In this document: positions 55,771 to 63,384 of the stretch, piece by piece
How positions within the stretch are numbered: position 1 is the stretch's first letter
Layout of the letters: each line of letters opens with the position of its first letter
NCBI RefSeq assembly: GCF_026340095.1
Contig: NZ_JAPEPO010000003.1
Span: 992,001-1,056,000 of the forward strand
Origin: Streptomyces sp. NBC_01446
GTDB taxonomy: Bacteria > Actinomycetota > Actinomycetes > Streptomycetales > Streptomycetaceae
DNA: 64,000 nucleotides
Direction: 5' to 3'
Translations under genes and position numbers: made by a program
Notes under the pieces: generated by a model
Told to the model about the DNA's origin: nothing
Seen by the model: the letters and a program-made list of their open reading frames with translations, nothing else
The model's database searches: none

Positions 55771-55839
55771 ACGACACACCTACCTTCATGGGTATCCGCG
55801 CGCGCCAGGGGGCCCCGGGGCCACCTGGCGCGGCAGGGC

Positions 55840-56250
55840 TCAGCGAAGCTCCTGGATGCGGACCATGTTGCCCGCGGGGTCGCGGAAGGCGCAGTCGCGG
55901 ACGCCGTACGGCTGCTCGGTCGGCTCCTGGACGACGTCCACGTCGGCTGCCTGCACCTTCTCGAACGTGCCGTCCAGGTCCCGGGTGGCCAGCAGGATCC
56001 AGCCGTAGGTGCCCTTGGCCATCATCTCGGCGATGGTGCGGCGCTCGTCCTCGCTGATGCTGGGGTCCGCAGCCGGCGGCGCGAGGAGGATGGACGTGCC
56101 GGGCTGGCCGACGGGGCCGACCGTGATCCAGCGCATCTTCCCCTGGCCCACGTCACTGCGGACCTCGAAACCGAGGACGTCGCGATAGAAGGCCAGGGAA
56201 GCGTCCGGATCATCGTGCGGGAGCGAGGTGGTGTGAATGGTGATGTCCAT
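55840..56250 (-). CDS. VOC family protein, single module
   Basis: 136 residues. The fold is clear: ITIHTTSLPHDDPDASLAFY with RDVLGFEVRSDVGQGKMRWI, TYGWILLATRDLDGTFEKVQ, and PYGVRDCAFRDPAGNMVRIQ, with the usual DPxGN turn. A metal-binding His/Glu set is incomplete, so it may bind ligand rather than catalyse. It is first gene of the AraC/VOC/DUF1801 group, 69 bp before AraC. Confidence 0.9.
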   Translation of the reverse strand: MDITIHTTSLPHDDPDASLAFYRDVLGFEVRSDVGQGKMRWITVGPVGQPGTSILLAPPAADPSISEDERRTIAEMMAKGTYGWILLATRDLDGTFEKVQAADVDVVQEPTEQPYGVRDCAFRDPAGNMVRIQELR

Positions 56251-56358
56251 GGCACCACGTTAGTAGCGGCCCGGCGGACCGCGCTTCTCCAATCCTGACC
56301 GGCCGGGCCGGATCTCACCCCAGTGGAGTGAAGGGGGCGTGCCCGCGACTCGGTGCGG

Positions 56359-57414
56359 CTACTGTTCCAGGCCCTTCACGTTGTCCCCGAACGTCCACCC
56401 CTTCGACCCGTCCCAGTTGATCGACCAGGTCATCAGCCCCTTGAGGCCGTCGCCGTACGTGTTCCATGCCTGCGAAACCAGGCTCGGCGACATATAGCCT
56501 CCGCCCGCGCCGGACTGGGCGGGCAGGCCGGGTACCTGCTTGTCGTAAGGGACTTTGATGGTGGTGCCCTGGACCACGAGGCCCTTGTTCAGGCAGTCGG
56601 TCTGGGCGGTGAAGCCCTGGACGGTGCCGGCCTCGTAGGAGTCGCCTGAGCAGCCGTACATGCTGCCGTTGTAGTACTGCATGTTGAGCCACCACAGGCG
56701 GCCGTTGTCGGCGTACTTCTTGATGACGGGGAGGTACGCGCCCCAGATCGAACCGTACGTGACGCTGCCGCCGGTGACGTACGCCGTCTCGGGGGCCATC
56801 GTCAGGCCGAACCCGGCGGGCATCTGGGCAAGGATGCCGTCGATGATGCGAATCAAGTTGGCTTGGGACGTGGAGAGTTGGCTGATGTTGCCGCTGCCGG
56901 TGAGGCCCGTCTCGATGTCGATGTCGATGCCGTCGAAGTTGTACTTCTTCAGGATCGGGACGATCGTCTCGACGAAGTGGTCCGCGACGGTGGCCGAGTT
57001 GAGGTCGATGCCCGCTGCCGCGCCGCCGATGGACATCAGGACGGTCTGGCCCGAGTCCTTGGCCTGACAGATCTCGGCGGGGGTCGCGACCTTCACGTTC
57101 GTGTCCATGCCGTCCTCCCACAGCGCGGTGCCGTCGGAACGGATCACCGGGAAGGCCGCGTTGATGACGTTGTAGCCGTGCTGTGCCATCTCGGGGTTGG
57201 TGATGGGGGTCCAGCCGAACGGCGGGTGCACGCCGTTGGACGCACCGTCCCAGTTCTCCCAGTAGCCCTGAAGGACCTTGCCGGCCGGTCGCGGTTTGGT
57301 CGCGCAGGTGTCCGCTGCGGGGGCGACGGGCGCCGCGACGAGGACGGTGGAGAGGGACGCGGCCGCCGCGAGGGCGGCGCCGAGGAGACGGGACGTACGG
57401 CTGCGACGGGACAT
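56359..57414 (-). CDS. GH18 chitinase, secreted
   Basis: 351 residues from ATG 57414, with GGAGG five bases upstream. A Sec signal (RLLGAALAAAASLSTVLVAA, cleavage near APA-AD) precedes a lone GH18 barrel: GKVLQGYWENWDGASNGVHP, TVLMSIGGAAAGIDLN, the catalytic FDGIDIDIETG with Glu168 as acid, and MQYYNGSMYGCSGDSYEAGT. It has no chitin-binding or FnIII domain, so it is a minimal catalytic form. It cleaves chitin outside the cell. A chi-type operator lies upstream, consistent with chitin induction. Confidence 0.94.
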   Translation of the reverse strand: MSRRSRTSRLLGAALAAAASLSTVLVAAPVAPAADTCATKPRPAGKVLQGYWENWDGASNGVHPPFGWTPITNPEMAQHGYNVINAAFPVIRSDGTALWEDGMDTNVKVATPAEICQAKDSGQTVLMSIGGAAAGIDLNSATVADHFVETIVPILKKYNFDGIDIDIETGLTGSGNISQLSTSQANLIRIIDGILAQMPAGFGLTMAPETAYVTGGSVTYGSIWGAYLPVIKKYADNGRLWWLNMQYYNGSMYGCSGDSYEAGTVQGFTAQTDCLNKGLVVQGTTIKVPYDKQVPGLPAQSGAGGGYMSPSLVSQAWNTYGDGLKGLMTWSINWDGSKGWTFGDNVKGLEQ

Positions 57415-57476
57415 GGGGGGCCTCCGCAGGATCGCCGGGCGAGTGGGGGTTGGCGTGAGCACGACGCACGGTAGAG

Positions 57477-57488
57477 AGGTCCAGACCT
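57477..57488. promoter_or_regulatory. chi-type operator (DasR-like site) before the chitinase
   Basis: AGGTCCAGACCT is a near-perfect palindrome, 63 bp upstream of the chitinase start. It matches in 11 of 12 positions the direct-repeat motif TGGTCCAGACCT known from Streptomyces chitinase promoters and resembles DasR response elements. A partial second copy, TATGGACCA, follows at 57501-57509. Confidence 0.7.
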
Positions 57489-57540
57489 TTCGTCAATGGG
57501 TATGGACCAATGGGGAGTTGGGGTCGAGTGGCGATCCGGG

Positions 57541-58110
57541 CTAGTACGTCGCGCGTCGCCGCTGCGGCCGGGCCGCGCTCCCGTCGGCGGTGCCGGGCCG
57601 GTCCTCCGGCGCCGAGCGCTGGGCCTGCGCACGCAGGGCGGCGAGCCCCGCGACGACCTCACCGCGATTGGCGGCCGAGGTCATCCAGTCGGGCAGCCTC
57701 GGGATCATCGCCAGGGACGACGACGGACTCCCCCGCTCCCTCAGACGCGCGCCGATGTACGCCGCGAGCGCGTCCACATGCTCGATGCCGTACGCCCACA
57801 GCAGCCGGCCCGCGCAGCGCGTCTGCAACCACAACGGCCGGTCGAAGAACGGCTCGGCCGGACCGCCGAGCGTCGCGCCGATACGGGCGCCGCCGCGCCG
57901 CTCCGGCTCCCACTCGGCCGTGGCCCCGCAGTGCGCGCAGGCCAGCCGCCTGGGCAGGAACAACAGGTCTACGGAGTAACGGAGTTCGGGCCCTCCGGGC
58001 CGAGGTACGACCACGGCGCGCCCGGAGCAACGGGGGCACACCACGAGGATGCGGGCCGCGAATTGGGCCAGCATGGCGCCCCTGTCGGCGTGCCGGTGCC
58101 CACCGTCCAT
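57541..58110 (-). CDS. Hypothetical zinc-ribbon protein
   Basis: 189 residues from ATG 58110, with GGGGGAGG upstream; ATG 58074 is an alternative. A possible four-Cys zinc site is formed by ILVVCPRCSGRAVVVPRPG and RRLACAHCGATAEWEPERR. The middle is aromatic (PFFDRPLWLQTRCAGRLLWA) and the C-terminal part is helical (EVVAGLAALRAQAQRSAPED). It looks like a conserved actinobacterial protein of unknown function. It is convergent neither with the chitinase nor with TetR: all three lie on the minus strand, separated by 96-130 bp. Confidence 0.75.
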   Translation of the reverse strand: MDGGHRHADRGAMLAQFAARILVVCPRCSGRAVVVPRPGGPELRYSVDLLFLPRRLACAHCGATAEWEPERRGGARIGATLGGPAEPFFDRPLWLQTRCAGRLLWAYGIEHVDALAAYIGARLRERGSPSSSLAMIPRLPDWMTSAANRGEVVAGLAALRAQAQRSAPEDRPGTADGSAARPQRRRATY

Positions 58111-58205
58111 TGGGCCTCCCCCGCGTACTTCGACACTCGGATCCGCCTACCTCGACGCGCCGAATCGTACGCAACGGCCGACCACACCGTGCGGTCCGTG
58201 CCAGG

Positions 58206-58817
58206 TCACCGGCTCCCCTCCACTCCGGTCAGCGCATCGAGATCGAGCACAGCGCCCAACGCCCCCTTCAGCGCACCGACGCACATCCCGTGCAGTTCGG
58301 CGCGGGTGAACGACTCATTGGTCAGCCAGTCCACGCAGAGCACGCGGACGAAGACCAGCCAGCTCGTGAGCGCGGCCGACACGAGGTGCGTCGGCCCGTC
58401 GCCGAGCACCGTCGCCTCCAGCAACCGCCGCCGCAGCTCGGCCAGTTCGCCCGTGATGATCGCCTGGATGACCGGGTCGCCGGCGAGCACCCGGTTCGCG
58501 GCGAGCACGGTGTGCCGGTTGGCGGCGAAGTAGTCGAAGTGCGCATCGAGCCCTGCCGAGAGCTGCTCCATGAGGGGCGCCGACTGGTCGAGCCTGGTCG
58601 CGGCCAGCAGTCGGTCCGCGGCCTGTTGGTAGACCGCGGCGAACAGGGCGTGCTTGCTAGGGAAGTAGCGGTAGAGCAACGCGCGCGAGACGCCCGCCCG
58701 TTCGGCGACGTCCTCCATGAACACCTCGTCGTACGGCTTCGCCGCGAACAGTCGCGCTCCGACGTCGAGCAGTTCACTGCGGCGCTCGGCGGGATCGAGT
58801 CTTCGGCGCGCGGTCAT
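58206..58817 (-). CDS. TetR family transcriptional regulator
   Basis: 203 residues. HTH: RRSELLDVGARLFAAKPYDE, then VFMEDVAERAGVSRALLYRY and FPSKHALFAAV. The ligand domain is helical, with several aromatic residues. It is divergent from the DUF4345 membrane protein gene at 58907. The 89-bp gap holds two operators built from GTCTACTAG half-sites, one of them overlapping the likely start region of this gene, so autoregulation plus control of the membrane protein is expected. Confidence 0.92.
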   Translation of the reverse strand: MTARRRLDPAERRSELLDVGARLFAAKPYDEVFMEDVAERAGVSRALLYRYFPSKHALFAAVYQQAADRLLAATRLDQSAPLMEQLSAGLDAHFDYFAANRHTVLAANRVLAGDPVIQAIITGELAELRRRLLEATVLGDGPTHLVSAALTSWLVFVRVLCVDWLTNESFTRAELHGMCVGALKGALGAVLDLDALTGVEGSR

Positions 58818-58830
58818 GCGCCCACCTTAC

Positions 58831-58886
58831 TTGACACATGTCTACTAGCAGTTCTAGCGTCACGCTAGTAGACATGGGTCTACTAG
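58831..58886. promoter_or_regulatory. Two TetR operators between divergent genes
   Basis: Operator 2 is CTAGTAGAC (58865-58873) and GTCTACTAG (58878-58886), perfect 9-bp arms with a 4-bp ATGG spacer. Operator 1 has one perfect half, ATGTCTACTAG (58838-58848), and a degenerate left half (CTTGACAC). The spacing suits two TetR dimers, one per promoter. Confidence 0.7.
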
Positions 58887-58906
58887 TGAGTGGAGGCGGT
58901 TCCCTC

Positions 58907-59326
58907 ATGGCCAGACTTCTCAAGTGGCTCGCGATGGCGATGGGCATCACCTGCGCGGCGATCGGCCTCTACCACCTCGTCCTCGGCATCGCCTCCGTAC
59001 CCGGCGAGGGCTCGACGGGAGCGACGGTCGACAGCCGGGAGCGGTTCTACAACGCGATCTTCTTCGGATTCGGGCTCGCGTGGATCTGGGCCGCGCGCCA
59101 GTCGCCGATCCCCTCCACAGCAGTGCGGTGGCTCGCCGGCATCTTCCTGCTCGGAGGCATCGGGCGCGTGCTGTCCGTCGCCGTCCACGGCTGGCCGCAC
59201 TGGTTCCAAGTGCCGCTCAGCGCCCTCGAACTCGCCCTTCCCCCGCTCTTCTTCTGGCTGTCGACCGCGGACGAGCGGAGGACGAGGGAGACGGCCGCGG
59301 ACGGGGACCGCGTCGGGGCGCTGTGA
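58907..59326 (+). CDS. DUF4345-like membrane protein
   Basis: 139 residues from ATG 58907, with GGAGG ten bases upstream; the frame is open earlier but crosses the operator. Four TM segments are predicted: LLKWLAMAMGITCAAIGLYH, a second around FYNAIFFGFGLAWIWA, a third in VRWLAGIFLLGGIGRVLSVA and a fourth in PLSALELALPPLFFWLSTAD. The polar loop SVPGEGSTGATVDSRERF is typical of DUF4345. Function unknown. Controlled with the divergent TetR by the twin operators. Confidence 0.85.
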   Translation: MARLLKWLAMAMGITCAAIGLYHLVLGIASVPGEGSTGATVDSRERFYNAIFFGFGLAWIWAARQSPIPSTAVRWLAGIFLLGGIGRVLSVAVHGWPHWFQVPLSALELALPPLFFWLSTADERRTRETAADGDRVGAL

Positions 59327-59421
59327 CCACTGACCGTCCGACTGCCGGGCTGGGACCGGCGTTCACCGATCAAGGCCGGTCCCAGCCGTAGCAAGTCAAC
59401 AATCAGAACGCAGCTGCCTCA

Positions 59422-60006
59422 TCAGACGATCTCCTTCTGGGTCGGTACGACGACGCCGTACAGGTCGGCGATGGTGGCGAGGGCGCTGTAGTGCACCTGG
59501 CAGGCGTCGAGGTCGGTACCGGCCACCGGCAGCGAGCGGGTGGCGGTGGCATCGGCGACGACCGTGGGACGGTTGCCGCGCAGGAACGCGCCCTGCGCGG
59601 TGAACGTCACGCACATGTGCGTCATCCAGCCGGCGAGGATGACGTCCTGTCCGTCCGGGACGTGCGTGCCCAGGTCGGTGTCGACGAACGCGTTGGGGAC
59701 CTGCTTGACGACGACGGCCTCACCCTCGACCGGTGCGACTCGGGGGTGGATCCGACCGATCTCGGCACGGATGTCGTACGGGGTGCCCTCGCCGCCGTCG
59801 TTGATGACGTGCACGACCTTCGTGCCCTCCTGGCGAGCCCGTGCCAGCAGCTGCGCGGCGGCGTCGAGCGAGGCCTCCCACCCGTCGAGTTCCATCACGC
59901 CCTGGGTGTAGGTGTTCTGGAAGTCGATCAGGATCAGCGTCGAGTCGGCCAGCTTCGCGGGCGTGTCGTCGAAGCCGTTGAGCTCGCGCAGCGTGGTTCT
60001 GGACAT
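59422..60006 (-). CDS. Isochorismatase family cysteine hydrolase
   Basis: 194 residues. The catalytic triad is visible: Asp28 in TLILIDFQNTY, Lys101 in EAVVVKQVPNAFVDTDL, and Cys132 in ILAGWMTHMCVTFTAQGAFL. Cys suggests an amidase-type member (nicotinamidase/YcaC-like) rather than a true isochorismatase, which lacks the Cys. It is cytosolic. It is divergent from a GlxA-type regulator at 60195, which often controls such hydrolases. Confidence 0.92.
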   Translation of the reverse strand: MSRTTLRELNGFDDTPAKLADSTLILIDFQNTYTQGVMELDGWEASLDAAAQLLARARQEGTKVVHVINDGGEGTPYDIRAEIGRIHPRVAPVEGEAVVVKQVPNAFVDTDLGTHVPDGQDVILAGWMTHMCVTFTAQGAFLRGNRPTVVADATATRSLPVAGTDLDACQVHYSALATIADLYGVVVPTQKEIV

Positions 60007-60194
60007 GGGTGTACCGCCTTCGGTCTTCGCGTGAGGTGGGCAGCCCGAGCGATGCGGTGGGCTGCGACTGGAACGCTATGACCCAGCAGGCGTGTCGACA
60101 ATGACGTCTAACATGCAGATACCGACATGCCGCTCACGCATCACTGATCGCCAACTGCCGACCGCCAGTGGCCAATCGCCAACCGGGGGGACTC

Positions 60195-61193
60195 ATGCAG
60201 GACATCGCCAGACGACTCATCGTCATCGTCCTCTTCGAAGGCGTCGACCTGCTCGACGTCACCGGGCCACCGGAAGTGTTCTCCCTGGCCCGGCGCGAGA
60301 CCGAGGACGCGGCGGGCTATCACGTCGCGCTCGCCGCCGAGAGCATGGACCCGGTCACCACCTCCGCCGGAGTCCGCATCCTCCCTGACATCACCTTCCG
60401 GGAGGCCGCCGAGGGAAGCATCGACACCCTCATCGTGCCCGGCTCGGTGGAGGTCGACAGCGAGCGCCGCGTACGCGCCCTCGTCGACCCCGACCTGGTC
60501 AGCTGGGTGAAGACCCTCGCCGACCGGACGCACCGGGTCACGTCCGTATGCGTCGGAGCACACCTCCTCGCCGCGGCCGGCCTCCTCGACGGCAAGCGGG
60601 CGACCACGCATTGGTCGACCGCGCCCCAACTGGCCGCGGACCACCCGGCGGTGAAGGTCGACGCCGATCCGATCTTCATCCGCGAAGGCAACGTCTGGAC
60701 CGGCGCCGGGATCAGCGCCTGTCTCGATCTGTCCCTCGCGCTGATCGCCGATGACCTGGGTGAGGCCATCGCCCTGCGTGTCGCACGGCAGCTCGTCATG
60801 TATCTCAAACGGCCGAGCGGACAGAGCCAGTTCAGCGTTCCCCTGGAACAGCTCTCCACGACGCGGCGCATCGAGGATCTGCGCCACCACATCATGCGCA
60901 ACATCAGCCGGCCGCTGACCGTCGTGGACCTGGCCGAGTACGCGCATGTCAGCGACCGGCACCTCACCCGGCTCTTCAAGACCGAACTGGGCATGACTCC
61001 TCACGCCTACATCGAATCCGTCCGGGTCGAGAAGGCGCGCCACGACCTCGAATCCTCCGACGCCACCCTCGAACGCATCGCGTCCAGCTGCGGGTTCGGC
61101 ACGGCGGACACCCTGGTGCGGGCGTTCCGACGACGCCTGAACACGACACCGACGGAGTACCGCCGCAGATTCCGGGTGCCCCAGATCCGTTGA
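60195..61193 (+). CDS. GlxA-type regulator: DJ-1/PfpI domain plus AraC HTH
   Basis: 332 residues from ATG 60195, preceded by a GGGGGG stretch that can act as SD. The N-terminal domain (about 1-185) is DJ-1/PfpI-like: VIVLFEGVDLLDVTGPPEVF, the nucleophile-elbow Cys in RVTSVCVGAHLLAAAGLLDG, and ATTHWSTAPQLAAD. Two AraC HTHs follow (LTVVDLAEYAHVSDRHLTRL; ATLERIASSCGFGTADTLVR). GlxA-like activators respond to amide or nitrogenous metabolites. Divergent from the isochorismatase gene, its probable target. Confidence 0.93.
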   Translation: MQDIARRLIVIVLFEGVDLLDVTGPPEVFSLARRETEDAAGYHVALAAESMDPVTTSAGVRILPDITFREAAEGSIDTLIVPGSVEVDSERRVRALVDPDLVSWVKTLADRTHRVTSVCVGAHLLAAAGLLDGKRATTHWSTAPQLAADHPAVKVDADPIFIREGNVWTGAGISACLDLSLALIADDLGEAIALRVARQLVMYLKRPSGQSQFSVPLEQLSTTRRIEDLRHHIMRNISRPLTVVDLAEYAHVSDRHLTRLFKTELGMTPHAYIESVRVEKARHDLESSDATLERIASSCGFGTADTLVRAFRRRLNTTPTEYRRRFRVPQIR

Positions 61194-61224
61194 CGCCCGA
61201 GACCCGCCTCCCTCCCCTCGCATA

Positions 61225-61261
61225 TAGACACTGTCTACGAATCGCTGGTAGACAGTGTCTA
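61225..61261. promoter_or_regulatory. Paired operators before and into the TetR-MFS operon
   Basis: TAGACACTGTCTA (61225-61237) and TAGACAGTGTCTA (61249-61261) are each perfect palindromes except for the central base, and together they form one larger inverted repeat. The second ends on the A of the TetR start codon, so a bound repressor would cover the start of translation. Confidence 0.8.
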
Positions 61262-61905
61262 TGCCTGATGAGAACTCTCTGCGCGAGCGGCTGATCGACG
61301 TCGGTGTGGACCTGGTCCTCACCGAAGGCTCCGCGTCCGTGGGGCTGCGGGAGATCGCCCGGCGGGCCGGGGTGTCGCACGGGGCCCCACGCCGGTACTT
61401 CGCCACGCACCACGCCCTGCTCTCGGCCGTCGCGCGGCGGGGCTTCGAGGACCTCGCGGCCCGCTTCGAGAGCGCCGTCGACCCCGAGGCGCCACCACGC
61501 GCCCAACTGGAGCGGCTTGCCAAGACCTACGTCGGGTACGCGCTGGAGTGCCGCGGCATGTTCGAGCTGATGTTCCGCCACGACCTGCTCGACGGTGCGC
61601 AACAGCACGACGACCGGCCTCAGTTGCGCACCTCCACACTTCCCCTGTTCGAACGGATGGCCACGCTGGTCGGCCGGTGCGGGGAGGATCCGGGCGCCTC
61701 GCACCGGACCGGCCCGCCCGGCCGGTCGGCCGTATCGCCCGCGGTGACCGCCGCCGCCCTGTGGTCCGGGCTGCACGGCATCGCCCAACTGTGGACCTGG
61801 GGAAGCCTGCAGCTGGCCCTCGCCACTCCCCCGCCGGGCGATGAGGAACGCGACCGGCTCGTCACAGCGGTCCTGGACGCTCACCTCGGTCCGGTGACGG
61901 CGTGA
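61261..61905 (+). CDS. TetR regulator, probably leaderless
   Basis: 214 residues from ATG 61261 (PDENSLRERLIDVGVDLVLT). HTH: GSASVGLREIARRAGVSHGA with PRRYFATHHALLSAVARRGF. The ligand domain (LERLAKTYVGYALECRGMFE; FRHDLLD) is of the WHG/TetR_C_33 type. The start codon touches the second operator and there is no SD, so the mRNA is probably leaderless, or a later start is used. Its stop overlaps the MFS start (GTGA), indicating coupling: an autorepressed efflux module. Confidence 0.92.
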   Translation: MPDENSLRERLIDVGVDLVLTEGSASVGLREIARRAGVSHGAPRRYFATHHALLSAVARRGFEDLAARFESAVDPEAPPRAQLERLAKTYVGYALECRGMFELMFRHDLLDGAQQHDDRPQLRTSTLPLFERMATLVGRCGEDPGASHRTGPPGRSAVSPAVTAAALWSGLHGIAQLWTWGSLQLALATPPPGDEERDRLVTAVLDAHLGPVTA

Positions 61906-63320
61906 GCACTGCCGCACGGCGGCCCTTCGCCCTCCTCGCCTCCGTGTCCGGGGCGATGATCGTGGCACTGGACGGGACCATCCTGCTGGTGGCGCAGCCC
62001 AGCCTCCGGCGTGATCTCGACGCGAGTGTGGCCCAGGTCCAATGGACGAGCACCAGCTACTTGATCGCCGTCGCCACTCTTCTCGTCGTCGCCGGCCGCC
62101 TGGGCGACCGGTACGGACACGCGCGGCTGCTCTTCGTAGGAGTACTCGGATTCGGGGCCGCGTCGACCGGAATCGCGCTCGCGCCCACCGTCGGATGGGT
62201 GATCGCGCTGCGCGCTGTTCAAGGCGTCTTCGGCGCGCTCCTCCAGCCCGCGACACTCGCGCTGCTGCGGCTGGCGTACCCGCCGGACCGGCTCGGCACG
62301 CCCATCGCCCTTCGCACGAGCGCGATCGCGGTGGCTGCCGGGATCGGTCCGGTCATCGGCGGGATTCTGGTGCAACATCTCGGATGGCGTGCGGTGTTCT
62401 GGGTCAACGCGCCCGTCGCGCTGGTGATCGCCGTACTCACCCTCGCCGTCCGTACGCCGGTCCCTGAACGCACCGGCTCCGAACGGTTGGACCTCACCGG
62501 TACGGCCATGCTCACGGCAGCCCTCGCGGTCCTGGTCCACGCCCTGACCGAGGTGCCGGGGCGCGGATGGACCGCTGGGTCAACCCTGCTCGAACTCACG
62601 GGCGGCCTGGCCTTGTTGACGACTCTGGTCCTGCACGAGCGTCGCGCCGGACACCCGATCGTGCCGCGTGCCGTGGCCCGGTCCGTCCCTGTGACCGCGG
62701 CCATGGCGCTCCTCCTGGTCATCAGCGCGGGCCTGTTCGGCGCCCTGTTCAAGGCAACGTTCTACCTTCAGGACTCCCTTCACCTCGCCCCGGTCGCCAC
62801 GGGTCTGCGCGTCCTTCCGCTGACGGCGCTGATGGTCCTGGGCGCACCGGTTGCCGGTGCAGCACTGCGCCGGTACGGCCCACGGCACACCGCCTGCGCG
62901 GGCACGGCTCTCGTCGTGGTCGGCATCGCGCAGTTGTCCCGGCTCGGTCCGACCAGCCCGTGGCCGTCCATGACAGTCGCCTTCGCCGCACTCGGTGCCG
63001 GGTTCGCGACCGTGATGGTCACCGCCACCGGGACGGTCGTCGGCGATGCGCCGCCGGGCTGCGCCGGAGTCGTGGGAGGACTCAAGCAGACGGCTATGAA
63101 CATAGGCCCGTCGCTCGGCATCGCCGTCGCTGCCGGCGCGACGGGCGCAACCGCCGGCTCCGCTTCCACGATGAGCCTCGGCCTGCTGCCCCTGGCGGTC
63201 CTCGCTCTCCTCGGCCTGATTCCCGCCCGCCTGCTGCCTCGGCACCCGGCCAGGAACGTCCCGCCGCGTCAACCGGCGCCACAAGGAAGGGCTGTTGCGG
63301 AGGCCGGCGAACGACCGTGA
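61902..63320 (+). CDS. DHA2-type (14-TM) MFS efflux transporter
   Basis: 472 residues from GTG 61902, overlapping the TetR stop by 4 bp. Family motifs: SVSGAMIVALDGTILLVAQP with the conserved LD, VQWTSTSYLIAVATLLVVAG, the motif A loop RLGDRYGHARLLFVGVLGFG and motif C-like region VAAGIGPVIGGILVQHLGWR. The length and ~14 hydrophobic segments fit the EmrB/QacA drug:H+ antiporters. Coupled to TetR, so inducible drug or metabolite export is likely. Confidence 0.93.
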   Translation: MSTAARRPFALLASVSGAMIVALDGTILLVAQPSLRRDLDASVAQVQWTSTSYLIAVATLLVVAGRLGDRYGHARLLFVGVLGFGAASTGIALAPTVGWVIALRAVQGVFGALLQPATLALLRLAYPPDRLGTPIALRTSAIAVAAGIGPVIGGILVQHLGWRAVFWVNAPVALVIAVLTLAVRTPVPERTGSERLDLTGTAMLTAALAVLVHALTEVPGRGWTAGSTLLELTGGLALLTTLVLHERRAGHPIVPRAVARSVPVTAAMALLLVISAGLFGALFKATFYLQDSLHLAPVATGLRVLPLTALMVLGAPVAGAALRRYGPRHTACAGTALVVVGIAQLSRLGPTSPWPSMTVAFAALGAGFATVMVTATGTVVGDAPPGCAGVVGGLKQTAMNIGPSLGIAVAAGATGATAGSASTMSLGLLPLAVLALLGLIPARLLPRHPARNVPPRQPAPQGRAVAEAGERP

Positions 63321-63384
63321 CCACCACGAGGCACCGCACGCGACCCCACCCCAGGGCCACGTGCGGCACGTATTCGGGAGAGGG

